Of a DNA stretch of 64,000 nt, positions 7,938-16,106 are shown one piece after another. The notes below the pieces were generated by a model, which was not told the DNA's origin, did not search any database, and saw nothing but the letters and a program-made list of their open reading frames with translations. Both the position numbers and the translations under genes were made by a program. Location: assembly GCF_001463905.1 (NCBI RefSeq), contig NZ_BBWR01000016.1, positions 62,001-126,000 on the forward strand, in the 5' to 3' direction. Source of the DNA: Aureimonas frigidaquae (lineage in GTDB: Bacteria > Pseudomonadota > Alphaproteobacteria > Rhizobiales > Rhizobiaceae). Within the stretch, counting starts at the first letter, position 1; every line of letters starts with the position of its first letter.

Positions 7938-9215
7938 ATGACGAAGCCACATTCGCAAACGCTGCTGAGCGCCTGCATTCGCGGGTTTCCGCTAAATCTG
8001 GACGACATGTCCGTTGAGGCTTTCGGCGCCTTGCAGCTGCGCCCCGCTTTCGGGGAAACAGCCCTGCCGGTACTGACGCTGGACGGCGATGCCTTTAGGG
8101 GCAACATCGCGGCGATGATGGACTACGCCGCCAGGGCGGGCGTCCGGATCGCGCCGCATGCAAAGACGCCGATGTCGCCGGACCTTGCCGCGCGGCTCAT
8201 CACAGCCGGGGCCGACGGGCTGACGGTGGCGGACGGCCGGCAGGCGGCCGTCATGATGAATGCCGGCTTCGACAAGCTGCTCCTGGCCAATCAGATCGGC
8301 GGGGAGGCGGCCGGCACCCGGCTCGGGGGATTGCTGGCACGCCATCCGAACTGCGCGCTGACGCTCTTCGTCGACAGTCCGGCGGCGGTACGCGCTGCCG
8401 CTTGTGCGGCCGATGCGGCAGGCCGCCCGCTGGACTGCCTCGTCGAGGTCGGGATCGGGCGGGCCGGGGCCCGCACGCTCGAGGATGCACGCGCCGTCAT
8501 GGAGGCCGTGGAGGCCGCAGCGGGGCTGAAGCTTTCCGGCGTCGCCACCTACGAGGGCGCGGCGGCCACCGGCGATGCGGCGGAGTCGTGCCGCCGTGTG
8601 GATGCTCTGCTGGTATTGGCCGGCGACGTGTTCCGAGAGGTCCGGGCCCGTGTTCCCGAGGGGCGGCTCGTCCTCAGCGCCGGCGGGTCAGCCTATTTCG
8701 ACCGCGTCGTCGCGCTGCTGGGGCCGGTCTGCGCAGCAGACGGAGGGGCGACGCTCCTGCTGCGCAGCGGCGCGATCTTTTTCCATGACCATGGAATCTA
8801 CGCGCGCGCCCTGGCGGCGCTGGACGCGCGGCAGGGTTTTGGCGCGGCTGCCTCGGCGTCCGACAGCTTCACGCCGACGCTGCGGGTCTTTGCAGAGGTC
8901 CTGTCACGGCCCGAGCGGGAGCTTGCAATCTGCGGCATGGGCATGCGCGATATTTCCTTCGACCAGGGGCTGCCGGTCCCGGTCGGCGTGTACCGGGCGG
9001 GGCAGTCGCTGCCCCTGCCGGCAGAAATGCGCGTCACGCGGCTGAACGACCAGCACGCTTTCGTGACGCTCGCGCCCGGGGGCGATCTGCGCGTCGGCGA
9101 TGTCGTGGCCTTCGGCCTGTCGCATCCCTGCACGGCGCTGGACCGCTGGTCGCACATCTTCGAGCTGGACGGCGCCGGCGCGGTGACGTCCGTCCTGCCC
9201 ACATTCTTCGGGTGA
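7938..9215 (+). CDS. Fold-type III PLP enzyme, D-serine dehydratase / D-threonine aldolase family
   Basis: 425 aa from ATG 7938. The N-terminal alanine-racemase-like barrel carries the PLP lysine K76 in RIAPHAKTPMSP, the signature of DSD1/D-threonine aldolases. The C-terminal domain has the zinc-ligand pair H396-P-C398 (LSHPCTALDRWSHIF) seen in D-serine dehydratase-like proteins. Such enzymes cleave or deaminate D-3-hydroxy-amino acids in the cytoplasm; many relatives are annotated simply as amino acid deaminases. It is the first gene of an operon with a polar amino-acid importer, which fits a scavenged D-amino acid or hydroxy-amino acid as substrate. Its stop overlaps the next start by 4 bp. 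Confidence 0.85.
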   Translation: MTKPHSQTLLSACIRGFPLNLDDMSVEAFGALQLRPAFGETALPVLTLDGDAFRGNIAAMMDYAARAGVRIAPHAKTPMSPDLAARLITAGADGLTVADGRQAAVMMNAGFDKLLLANQIGGEAAGTRLGGLLARHPNCALTLFVDSPAAVRAAACAADAAGRPLDCLVEVGIGRAGARTLEDARAVMEAVEAAAGLKLSGVATYEGAAATGDAAESCRRVDALLVLAGDVFREVRARVPEGRLVLSAGGSAYFDRVVALLGPVCAADGGATLLLRSGAIFFHDHGIYARALAALDARQGFGAAASASDSFTPTLRVFAEVLSRPERELAICGMGMRDISFDQGLPVPVGVYRAGQSLPLPAEMRVTRLNDQHAFVTLAPGGDLRVGDVVAFGLSHPCTALDRWSHIFELDGAGAVTSVLPTFFG

Positions 9216-9889
9216 CGATGATGGGAAATCTCAACTTCCGGCCCCTGTGGCGCTACGAGGATGCGCTGATCGAGGGGCTCATCACGACCCTGAAGCTCAC
9301 GGCGGTCTCGGCCCTGTTCGGGCTCCTGATCGGGCTTGCCTGCGCGCTGGCATTGCGGCGCGCCCCGGCACCCGTCCGCTATCTGATCCGTGGCTATATC
9401 GAGATCATCCGCAACACGCCGCCGATCATCCAGATCTTCATCGTCTTCTTCGTGTTTCCGGGCATCGGCATCCGGCTGCCGCCCTTCGAGGCCGCGTCTA
9501 TCGCGCTCAGCCTCTATTTCGGGGCCTATGCGGCGGAGATCATCCGTTCCGGGCTCGATTCCGTGCCGAAAGCCCAGGTGGAGGCCGGACACTGCCTCGG
9601 CCTCAGCCGGGTGCAGGTCTTCCTGCACATCGTCGTGGCGCCGGCGCTGCGCAACATCTATCCCTCCCTGACCAGCCAGTTCGTGCTGCTCCTGCTCGGC
9701 ACGTCGATCGCCTCGCAGATTTCCACCGAGGAGCTGTTCCACACGGCCGGCGTGATCGACAGCCGGACGTTCCGCAGCTTCGAGGTCTATGCCGTGGTCG
9801 CCGCGATCTACGTCATCACCGTGTCGGTCTTCCGCCTGTTCTTCGCCGCCCTCGGAAGGATCGCCTTCCGCTGGCCCACGCGCCGCTGA
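9212..9889 (+). CDS. Amino acid ABC transporter permease (HisM/GlnP type)
   Basis: 225 aa inner-membrane permease of the polar amino acid family. Segment LIEGLITTLKLTAVSALFGLL is the usual first helix; RGYIEIIRNTPPIIQIFIVFF is the conserved RNTP motif region, and the EAA coupling loop reads VEAGHCLGLSRVQVFLHIVVAPAL. Start is GTG at 9212 (or ATG 9218) overlapping the preceding stop. It pairs with the second permease at 9904 to form the heterodimeric channel driven by the ATPase at 10541. Confidence 0.92.
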   Translation: MTMMGNLNFRPLWRYEDALIEGLITTLKLTAVSALFGLLIGLACALALRRAPAPVRYLIRGYIEIIRNTPPIIQIFIVFFVFPGIGIRLPPFEAASIALSLYFGAYAAEIIRSGLDSVPKAQVEAGHCLGLSRVQVFLHIVVAPALRNIYPSLTSQFVLLLLGTSIASQISTEELFHTAGVIDSRTFRSFEVYAVVAAIYVITVSVFRLFFAALGRIAFRWPTRR

Positions 9890-9903
9890 GGGAGACGCGA
9901 CCC

Positions 9904-10554
9904 ATGCGCAGCTTCTCGTCGATCGATCTTCTGGCCCTTGCGACCGCGCTTCAATACACGGTGCTCCTGGTCATTCTTTCCCTGGCCTTCGGCAGTCCGC
10001 TGGCGCTCATCTTCGCGCTTTTGCGCACGGCGCGCGCGGCCCTTCCGCGCTGGGCGACGGCCCTGTTCCTGCAGATCGTGCAGGGCGTGCCGCTGCTGGC
10101 GCTCCTGATGTTCTTCTATTTCGGACTGCCGGTCTTTCTCGGCATACAGATCCCGGCGCTCGTGGCCGTCACCATTGCCTTCACCATCTATACCGCGGTC
10201 TTCCTGGGAGAGATCTGGCGCGGCGGGATCGAGGCGGTGAAGCAGACACAGTGGGAGGCCGCCGCCTCGCTCGGCATCAGCCGCTGGCAGCAGTTCCGCC
10301 ACGTCATCGCACCGCAGGCGATGAAGGTGGCGCTGCCGGCGACGGTCGGCTTCCTCGTCCAGCTCATCAAGGGCACGTCACTCGCGGCGGTCGTCGGCTT
10401 CATCGAGCTGACGCGGGCCGGACAACTCGTCAGCGCGGCGACCTTTCAGCCGCTGCTCGTCTATTCCGTCGTGGCGGCGATCTACTTCGCCATCTGCTTT
10501 CCGCTGACGATGCTGTCGCGCAACCTGGAGGCCCGCCTCAATGGCGCTCGTTGA
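9904..10554 (+). CDS. Amino acid ABC transporter permease, second subunit
   Basis: 216 aa from ATG 9904 (MRSFSSIDLLALATALQYT), preceded by GGGAG. Five hydrophobic segments, the polar amino acid permease motif LQIVQGVPLLALLMFFYFGLP and the EAA loop QWEAAASLGISRWQQFRHVIAPQA are present. The stop lies 14 bp inside the ATPase gene, so translation of the two is probably coupled. Partner of the 9212 permease. Confidence 0.92.
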   Translation: MRSFSSIDLLALATALQYTVLLVILSLAFGSPLALIFALLRTARAALPRWATALFLQIVQGVPLLALLMFFYFGLPVFLGIQIPALVAVTIAFTIYTAVFLGEIWRGGIEAVKQTQWEAAASLGISRWQQFRHVIAPQAMKVALPATVGFLVQLIKGTSLAAVVGFIELTRAGQLVSAATFQPLLVYSVVAAIYFAICFPLTMLSRNLEARLNGAR

Positions 10555-11272
10555 AATCCGCAACGTCCGAAAGTCCTTCGGCAAGCTCGAAGTGCTCAAG
10601 AACATCAACCTGACCGTGGAGCAGGGCGAGATCGTCACCCTGATCGGGCGTTCCGGCTCGGGCAAGTCCACGCTCCTGCGCTGCATCAACGCGCTGGAGG
10701 ACGTGGATGGCGGCCAGATCGTCGTGGAGGGGCAGGCCGTCTCCGGCTCGATGAAGGGGCTGAAGGAGATGCGCCAGCGGGTCGGCATCGTCTTCCAGGC
10801 CTTCAACCTGTTCCCGCACCTGAAGGTGGAGCGCAACGTGACCCTGGCGCCGACCCTGACGGGACGCGTCGGCCGTGGCGCGGCGCGCGCCCTTGCCCTG
10901 GACTGCCTGCGCAAGGTCGGCCTGGAAGACAAGATCGACGCCTATCCTGAGCAATTGTCGGGCGGGCAGCAGCAGCGTGTCGCCATCGCGCGGTGCCTGG
11001 CCATGGCGCCCCACCTGATGCTCTTCGACGAAGTGACGTCGGCCCTCGACCCCGAACTGGTGGGGGAGGTGCTGAAGGTCATGGAGGACATGGCCCGGCA
11101 GGGAATGACCATGATCCTCGTGACGCATGAGATGGGTTTTGCCCGCAATGTCGCGAGCAAGGTCGTCTTCATGCACCAGGGCGAGATCTGGGAAGAGGGC
11201 CCGCCCGACCAGATCTTCGCCAACCCCCGCACAGCCGAGTTGAAGGCCTTCATCGGCTCCTCCCGCCACTGA
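10541..11272 (+). CDS. Amino acid ABC transporter ATP-binding protein (GlnQ type)
   Basis: 243 aa, standard length. Walker A is GRSGSGKST (residues about 34-42), the signature motif LSGGQQQRVAIARCLA and Walker B LMLFDEVTSALDPE are complete, followed by the H-loop LVTHEMGFA. This is the nucleotide-binding subunit that powers the two permeases just upstream; the binding protein follows after 27 bp. Confidence 0.94.
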   Translation: MALVEIRNVRKSFGKLEVLKNINLTVEQGEIVTLIGRSGSGKSTLLRCINALEDVDGGQIVVEGQAVSGSMKGLKEMRQRVGIVFQAFNLFPHLKVERNVTLAPTLTGRVGRGAARALALDCLRKVGLEDKIDAYPEQLSGGQQQRVAIARCLAMAPHLMLFDEVTSALDPELVGEVLKVMEDMARQGMTMILVTHEMGFARNVASKVVFMHQGEIWEEGPPDQIFANPRTAELKAFIGSSRH

Positions 11273-11299
11273 TTTGAACCCAACCGAAAGGCATGATCC

Positions 11300-12091
11300 A
11301 TGCGCGTTATGACAGCATTCCTTGCCACGGCAGCCAGTGTCGCCATCCTGTCGTCGCCCGTGGCGGCCCGGGCCGACAAGCTGCAGGATATCCTGAACAC
11401 CGGCACCGTGCGGGTCGGCGTCCTGCTCGACGTTCCGCCCTGGGGCTTCAACGATGCCTCGGGCACGCCGACCGGGCTCGATGTCGAGGTGGCCGGCCTT
11501 CTGGCGCAGGAGCTCGGGGTCGATCTGGAGCTGGTGCAACTGACCGGCACGAACCGCATTCCCAGCTTGCTCGCGGACCAGGTGGACCTGATCGTCAGCG
11601 CCATCGGCGCCACGTCCGAGCGGGCGCAGCAGGTCATGTTCTCGCAGCCCTATGCGGCGGTGCAGCTCGGCGTCTACGGACCGGCGAGCATCGAGCCGAT
11701 GGAGGATGTCTCCGGCCTCGAGGGTCGGCAGATCGCCGTCGCCCGCGGGACGACGCTGGACCTGTGGCTGACCGATAACGCCAAGGGCGCCAATCTGTCG
11801 CGCTTCGAGGACGTGCCGTCCACCATCGCGGCCTATCTGGCCGGGCAGGCCGAAATGTTCGCCGAAAACAGCGCAATCGTCGTCAATGCCCAGAACGATC
11901 ATCCGGATGCCGATATCAGCCTGAAGTTCACCATCCGCCAATCGCCCGCCCATGTCGGCGTGCCGATGGGAGAGCACAATCTCCTGCAATGGGTGAACAC
12001 CTTCGTCTTTGCCAACAAGCTGAACGGACGCCTGCCCGACCTGCAGGAAAAGTGGTTCAAGGAGCCGCAGGGTACACTCCCCGCGCTCTAG
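11300..12091 (+). CDS. Periplasmic amino-acid-binding protein of the ABC importer
   Basis: 263 aa with a Sec signal peptide (MRVMTAFLATAASVAILSSPVAARA). The mature protein is a family-3 solute-binding protein: GTVRVGVLLDVPPWGFNDASG, then TGLDVEVAGLLAQELGV and TNRIPSLLADQVDLIVSAIG. It lacks a lipobox, so it should be free in the periplasm. Ligand is unknown; the operon points to an amino acid or N-acylated derivative. The transcript has a strong stem-loop immediately after its stop codon. Confidence 0.9.
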   Translation: MRVMTAFLATAASVAILSSPVAARADKLQDILNTGTVRVGVLLDVPPWGFNDASGTPTGLDVEVAGLLAQELGVDLELVQLTGTNRIPSLLADQVDLIVSAIGATSERAQQVMFSQPYAAVQLGVYGPASIEPMEDVSGLEGRQIAVARGTTLDLWLTDNAKGANLSRFEDVPSTIAAYLAGQAEMFAENSAIVVNAQNDHPDADISLKFTIRQSPAHVGVPMGEHNLLQWVNTFVFANKLNGRLPDLQEKWFKEPQGTLPAL

Positions 12092-12094
12092 GGC

Positions 12095-12120
12095 GCCCGG
12101 CGCCGGGCTTTGCCCCGGCG
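12095..12120 (+). promoter_or_regulatory. Intercistronic stem-loop after the binding-protein gene
   Basis: GCCCGGCGCCGGGC (12095-12108) is a perfect 14-bp palindrome, and CGCCGGGC with the downstream CCCCGGCG (12101-12120) forms an alternative hairpin. There is no T-run, so it is unlikely to be a full terminator. Such hairpins 3' of solute-binding-protein genes usually protect that message segment and lower expression of what follows, here the deacylase and regulator. The function is inference. Confidence 0.5.
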
Positions 12121-12145
12121 CCATTTCCTCCCAGGCGGACCATCC

Positions 12146-13216
12146 ATGGCCAGCGCGAGGCGCCAGGCTTCTCCCAAGGACGACAGCGTGCACACCGGCA
12201 TCTTCAACGATATCGACCTTCGCTTGGAAGGCCGTCAGCAATCCTGCCTGAGCATTCCCTGGTCGGTGGACCGCTCGCCCTACTATCAGGTCAAGATCCC
12301 GATCGTGCGGCTGCGCCGGGGCACGGGGCCGCGCCTGCTTCTGATGGCGGGCAATCACGGCGACGAGTACGAGGGCAACATGGCCCTTTTCCAGCTTGCC
12401 CGCAGGCTGGACGTCTCTGCCATCCGGGGAGAGATCACCATCCTGCCCATGCTGAACGCCCCGGCGGTCCTGGCGGGGCGGCGCCGCTCGCCGCTGGATG
12501 GCGGCAATCTCAACCGCGCCTTCCCGGGGCTCGACAGCGGCACGCCGACCGAGCGGCTGGCGCACTTTCTTGAGCATACGCTGATGCCGGCCCACGACAT
12601 CGTCCTGGACCTGCATTCCGGGGGCACGAGCATGGCGCATCTGCCGACATCCCTCATCGAGCGTCAGGGCGGGGCGGAGCATTTCGCGCGTATGCTGGAG
12701 CTGATGCTGGCCATGGGCATGCCCTACGGCTTCGTCGCGCAGAACGGTGCGGCCGCCCCCACATCGCTGGCGGCGGCCGCGCGGGCCGGGGCCATCGGCC
12801 TCAGCGGGGAGTTCGGCGGCGGCGGGACGGTGACGCCCGACAGCATGGTGCTGACGCGTTCGGCCATCGACAATCTGCTCCTTGCCACGGGTGCGACAGA
12901 CGCCCCCGTGCTGGCGCGCACGGTCCGGCGGGCGCAGACCGAGCTTCTGCAGTTGACCAGCCATGCGCAGGCCATCTATGCCACGCGGCCCGGCTGGTTC
13001 GAGCCCGCCCGGCTGCCCGGGGACCACGTGCTAAAAGGACAGGTGGCCGGGTGGTACCATGATTTCAACCGGCCAGACGAGGCCGAACAGGAGTTGACCT
13101 TCGGCGTTTCCGGAGTCGTCCTGTCGCAGCGCCTCCATGCGATGTCGCAGGCGGGGGATTGCCTGGTCCAGGTGGCGGAGCCGTATGAAGCAGAGCCTGA
13201 CGAACGCAAGCCATGA
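12146..13216 (+). CDS. Zinc-dependent deacylase of the AstE/AspA (DoeB-like) family
   Basis: 356 aa from ATG 12146. M14-type zinc hydrolase: the HxxE metal motif is in MAGNHGDEYEGNMALF and the third ligand in DLHSGGTSM; GNLNRAFPG is the substrate-binding asparagine-arginine motif of succinylglutamate desuccinylases and aspartoacylases. Closest in feel to N-acetyl-L-2,4-diaminobutyrate deacetylase (DoeB) of ectoine degradation, but no ectoine hydrolase (DoeA) gene accompanies it. It probably removes an acyl group from an imported N-acyl amino acid. A paralogue sits at 24150-25235 in the opposing operon. Its 3' end overlaps the regulator gene by 32 bp. Confidence 0.85.
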   Translation: MASARRQASPKDDSVHTGIFNDIDLRLEGRQQSCLSIPWSVDRSPYYQVKIPIVRLRRGTGPRLLLMAGNHGDEYEGNMALFQLARRLDVSAIRGEITILPMLNAPAVLAGRRRSPLDGGNLNRAFPGLDSGTPTERLAHFLEHTLMPAHDIVLDLHSGGTSMAHLPTSLIERQGGAEHFARMLELMLAMGMPYGFVAQNGAAAPTSLAAAARAGAIGLSGEFGGGGTVTPDSMVLTRSAIDNLLLATGATDAPVLARTVRRAQTELLQLTSHAQAIYATRPGWFEPARLPGDHVLKGQVAGWYHDFNRPDEAEQELTFGVSGVVLSQRLHAMSQAGDCLVQVAEPYEAEPDERKP

Positions 13217-14285
13217 ACCGCTGACAGGGGCGACGACGGACCCCGTCCAGCGCGTTGCGAGCGCGGATGGCACGACGCCCGGTGATGGGGCGTCGGGACG
13301 CAAGGTCCGGATCGAGGAGGTGGCGCGCCTGGCCGACGTGTCGCCGATCACCGTGTCGCGCGCCTTACGCAATCCGGACATGGTGTCGGATGCGCGCCGG
13401 GCGCGCATTCTGGATGCGGTGGCGCGCACGGGCTACGCGTCCAATCCGCATGCGCGCGCGCTGAAAAGCGGCCGGTCGAACCTTGTCGCCCTGTTCCTGT
13501 CCAGCATTGCCAGCCAGCAATATACGATGGCTGCGGAAGCCTGCAGCAAGGTGCTGGAGGCTGCAGGCTACCAGGTCGTCATGGGGCGCACCTCCTATTC
13601 CTATGCGCGCGAGAGCCTGTTGATCCCGGCCGTCATGGACATGCGCCCGGCAGCAGCCTTCATTACCGGCGTGATGGAGCTGGAGGCCAACCGGAACTTC
13701 CTGCGGCAGCTCGACATCCCCATCGTCGAAAGCTGGGCCTATGCCGCCGACCCGATCGACATGCTGGTCGGCTTTTCCAACACGGATGGCGTCGCCCTCG
13801 TCGTGCGGCACATGGCCGAGCGCGGCTACGCCGATGTCGGCTTTATCGGCCGGAACAGCGGGCGCGGCACCATCCGTCGCCAGGCCTTCGAGACCTTCTG
13901 CGGGCAAGCCGGCCTGCGGGTGCAAGGCTGCGTGACGGTTGCCAATGTCCACTCCATCGCGGACGGGCGCGTGGCGCTGAACGACATTCTGGATCGCCAC
14001 CCCGACATCAGGGCGCTCTTCTGCGCCAACGACCTCATCGCCTTCGGGGCGATGCTGGCCGCGCGCGAGCGTGGCCTGCGCGTGCCCGACGATCTGGCGA
14101 TCGTCGGCTTCGGCGACAGCGATGTCCTGGCGGAGGTGCCGCCGGGGATCACCACCGTATCGGTGGACAGCGCCGGCATCGGGCGCGCCGCAGGCGAGGC
14201 GCTGGTCCTGCGCCTGGGCGGCAAGGAGCCGCCGCAGCGCAGCATGCTCTTTCCCGTCACGCTGATCGAGCGCGGCTCGAGCTGA
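13185..14285 (+). CDS. LacI-family transcriptional regulator
   Basis: 366 aa from ATG 13185, inside the end of the deacylase gene. After a 38-residue polar leader comes the LacI DNA-binding domain (RIEEVARLADVSPITVSRALRNPDMVS, with the hinge helix NPHARALKSGRSN), then a periplasmic-binding-type sensor domain (VMGRTSYSYARESL; ALFCANDLIAFGAML; DDLAIVGFGDSDVLAEVPPGITTV). The long leader before the HTH is unusual for the family, so a later start is possible. It is the likely repressor acting at 7830-7843 in front of its own operon. Converges on the GMC oxidoreductase gene with a 9-bp gap. Confidence 0.9.
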   Translation: MKQSLTNASHEPLTGATTDPVQRVASADGTTPGDGASGRKVRIEEVARLADVSPITVSRALRNPDMVSDARRARILDAVARTGYASNPHARALKSGRSNLVALFLSSIASQQYTMAAEACSKVLEAAGYQVVMGRTSYSYARESLLIPAVMDMRPAAAFITGVMELEANRNFLRQLDIPIVESWAYAADPIDMLVGFSNTDGVALVVRHMAERGYADVGFIGRNSGRGTIRRQAFETFCGQAGLRVQGCVTVANVHSIADGRVALNDILDRHPDIRALFCANDLIAFGAMLAARERGLRVPDDLAIVGFGDSDVLAEVPPGITTVSVDSAGIGRAAGEALVLRLGGKEPPQRSMLFPVTLIERGSS

Positions 14286-14294
14286 GCAGAACCC

Positions 14295-16019
14295 TCAGGC
14301 GCGCTTCAGCGCGTCGGAGATCTTTTCGGCGATCATGATCGTCGGCAGATTGGTGTTGGCGCAGGGGATGGTCGGCATGATGGACGCATCGCAGATGTGA
14401 AGCCCGGCAATGCCCCGCACCCCGCCCCGGTGATCGGTCACCGCCATCCGGTCGCGAACGCCGCCCATCCGGCACGTCCCGGACGGATGCCAGACGCCGC
14501 CCACCGTTTCGGCGATGTAGCTTTCCAAAGCCTCCCGGTCGCTCGCCAGCCGCCGCGGATCGTCCCAGTTGGACAGCATCATCGGGAAGGCTCTGTCCCG
14601 CAACCCGCCGCCCATGGCGTCGAGGCCCAGGGCCGTCGCGCCGGTGATGATTGCACCCAGGCGCGTCTGCCGGGAAAAGCGCTTGCCCATTTCGGACATG
14701 CCGCCGGCGTGGATCGCCCCGACGATGTCCGACAAAGCGGGATCGGTGATCAGCCCCACGGCGCGCTCGAAGGCATCGGCGAGCCGCACCAGGTCGCGCC
14801 GGTCCGACAGCATCCGGAAGTCGATGCGCGGCGGCCCCTCCGGTGCGGCCGGATCGAGCAGGAGCTGCCCACGCGAATAGGATTTGTTGACCCAGAAGAA
14901 GAGCGAGCCGAGCTGCCCGCCGATCGGGTGCCAGGCCGCGCGTGTGACGAAGTTCATGTGCATGTCGCCCGAAGGGCACCCGTCGAGGCCCGAGGAGAAG
15001 CGGTAGCCGATCGGGATATGGTAATCGAGCGGGCCACGCTGCCGGGCCGGCTTCCTGAGCCACGGGACGAGGCCGGAGGACGGATGCTCCATGAGGTTCT
15101 GGCCGACCCCCGGCAGATCCATGACGACCGCGATCCCGCAATCGGCCAGGTGGTGGCCTGGGCCCACGCCCGAGCGCATCAGGAGCGGCGGCGTCGCCAG
15201 CGCTCCCGCCGACAGGACGATGTTGGCGGCGTGCAGCCGTTCCGCGCCACCCGGCCGTGCGATCTCCACGCCGGTGGCGCGGCCATCCGATATCAGGATG
15301 CGGGACACGGTCGTCTCGGTGCGGATTTCCAGATTGGGTCGCTGACGCACCTGCGGCGTCAGATAGGCCCAGGCGGTGCTCACGCGCCGTGCCTTTTCGT
15401 CCATGTTGACGGTCATCTCGAAGATGCCGTCCTCCCACACACCGTTCTGATCGGGCAGGAAGGGAATTGCGCGCTCTTCGCAGATTTTCAGCATGGTGCG
15501 GGTGAACGGCGTCCACAGGACATCGCCGCGCCGACGGATGGGGAAGGGTCCGTCCCGGCCGTGCAGCTCATTGTCGAAATCGAGATCGCGTTCGAGCTTG
15601 CGGAAGTAGGGAAGGCAGGTATCCCAGGACCAGTCGGGCACGCCCATCCGCTCCCATTCGTCATAATCGTCCGGCGAACCGCGATTGGCGCCGATGCCGT
15701 TGATGGCCGAACCGCCGCCCAGGAGCTTGGCCTGTTCGTAGCGCGTCCGCTTGACGTCCGGCCGGTTGGACCCGGAATGTGGCAGGCGCGCATTCAGGCC
15801 GGCCCAGGTGTAGCGCGGGTTGGAATAGGCGATGCCGGGATAGGGGCTTGCCAGTTCCGGATAATCTTCCGGCCGTGCCGCATCGAAGCCCGCTTCCAGG
15901 AGGACTACCCGCAAAGCGGGGTCTTCGGACAGGCGAGCGGCCAGGACGCAGCCCGCCGAGCCGCCGCCAATGATCAGGAAATCCACATTTGAGGAGCTAT
16001 CGACGCTCATGGCATGCAC
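14295..16019 (-). CDS. GMC-family FAD-dependent oxidoreductase (choline/alcohol dehydrogenase-like)
   Basis: 574 aa. The FAD motif is DFLIIGGGSAGCVLAARLSEDP; GMC signatures GGGSAINGIGANRGSPDDYDEW and GALATPPLLMRSGVGPG are complete; the C-terminal catalytic His lies in WHPSGTCRMG, followed by CDASIMPTIPCANTNLPTIMIAEK. Members oxidise primary alcohols (choline, PEG, sugar alcohols) to aldehydes. The next upstream gene in the operon is an aldehyde dehydrogenase, so a two-step alcohol to acid conversion is likely. Start may be MHAM (16019) or MSV (16010). Last gene of the eight-gene minus-strand operon. Confidence 0.93.
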   Translation of the reverse strand: MHAMSVDSSSNVDFLIIGGGSAGCVLAARLSEDPALRVVLLEAGFDAARPEDYPELASPYPGIAYSNPRYTWAGLNARLPHSGSNRPDVKRTRYEQAKLLGGGSAINGIGANRGSPDDYDEWERMGVPDWSWDTCLPYFRKLERDLDFDNELHGRDGPFPIRRRGDVLWTPFTRTMLKICEERAIPFLPDQNGVWEDGIFEMTVNMDEKARRVSTAWAYLTPQVRQRPNLEIRTETTVSRILISDGRATGVEIARPGGAERLHAANIVLSAGALATPPLLMRSGVGPGHHLADCGIAVVMDLPGVGQNLMEHPSSGLVPWLRKPARQRGPLDYHIPIGYRFSSGLDGCPSGDMHMNFVTRAAWHPIGGQLGSLFFWVNKSYSRGQLLLDPAAPEGPPRIDFRMLSDRRDLVRLADAFERAVGLITDPALSDIVGAIHAGGMSEMGKRFSRQTRLGAIITGATALGLDAMGGGLRDRAFPMMLSNWDDPRRLASDREALESYIAETVGGVWHPSGTCRMGGVRDRMAVTDHRGGVRGIAGLHICDASIMPTIPCANTNLPTIMIAEKISDALKRA

Positions 16020-16106
16020 CCGATGGAAGAGGGGATGATGTGGGTGGTGGGACCGGCCGTGCGGCCGGTCCGCTCGAGCTTTGCTGCGCGCTGAACCTTG
16101 AGGCGG

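Noticed and set aside
10538-13027. 829-codon open frame on the minus strand opposite the ABC operon
   Set aside because: Codon pattern and composition are those of an antisense shadow of GC-rich genes; it covers the well-supported ATPase, binding-protein and deacylase genes. The same holds for the long frames at 1948-3501, 4733-6142 and 19647-22193.
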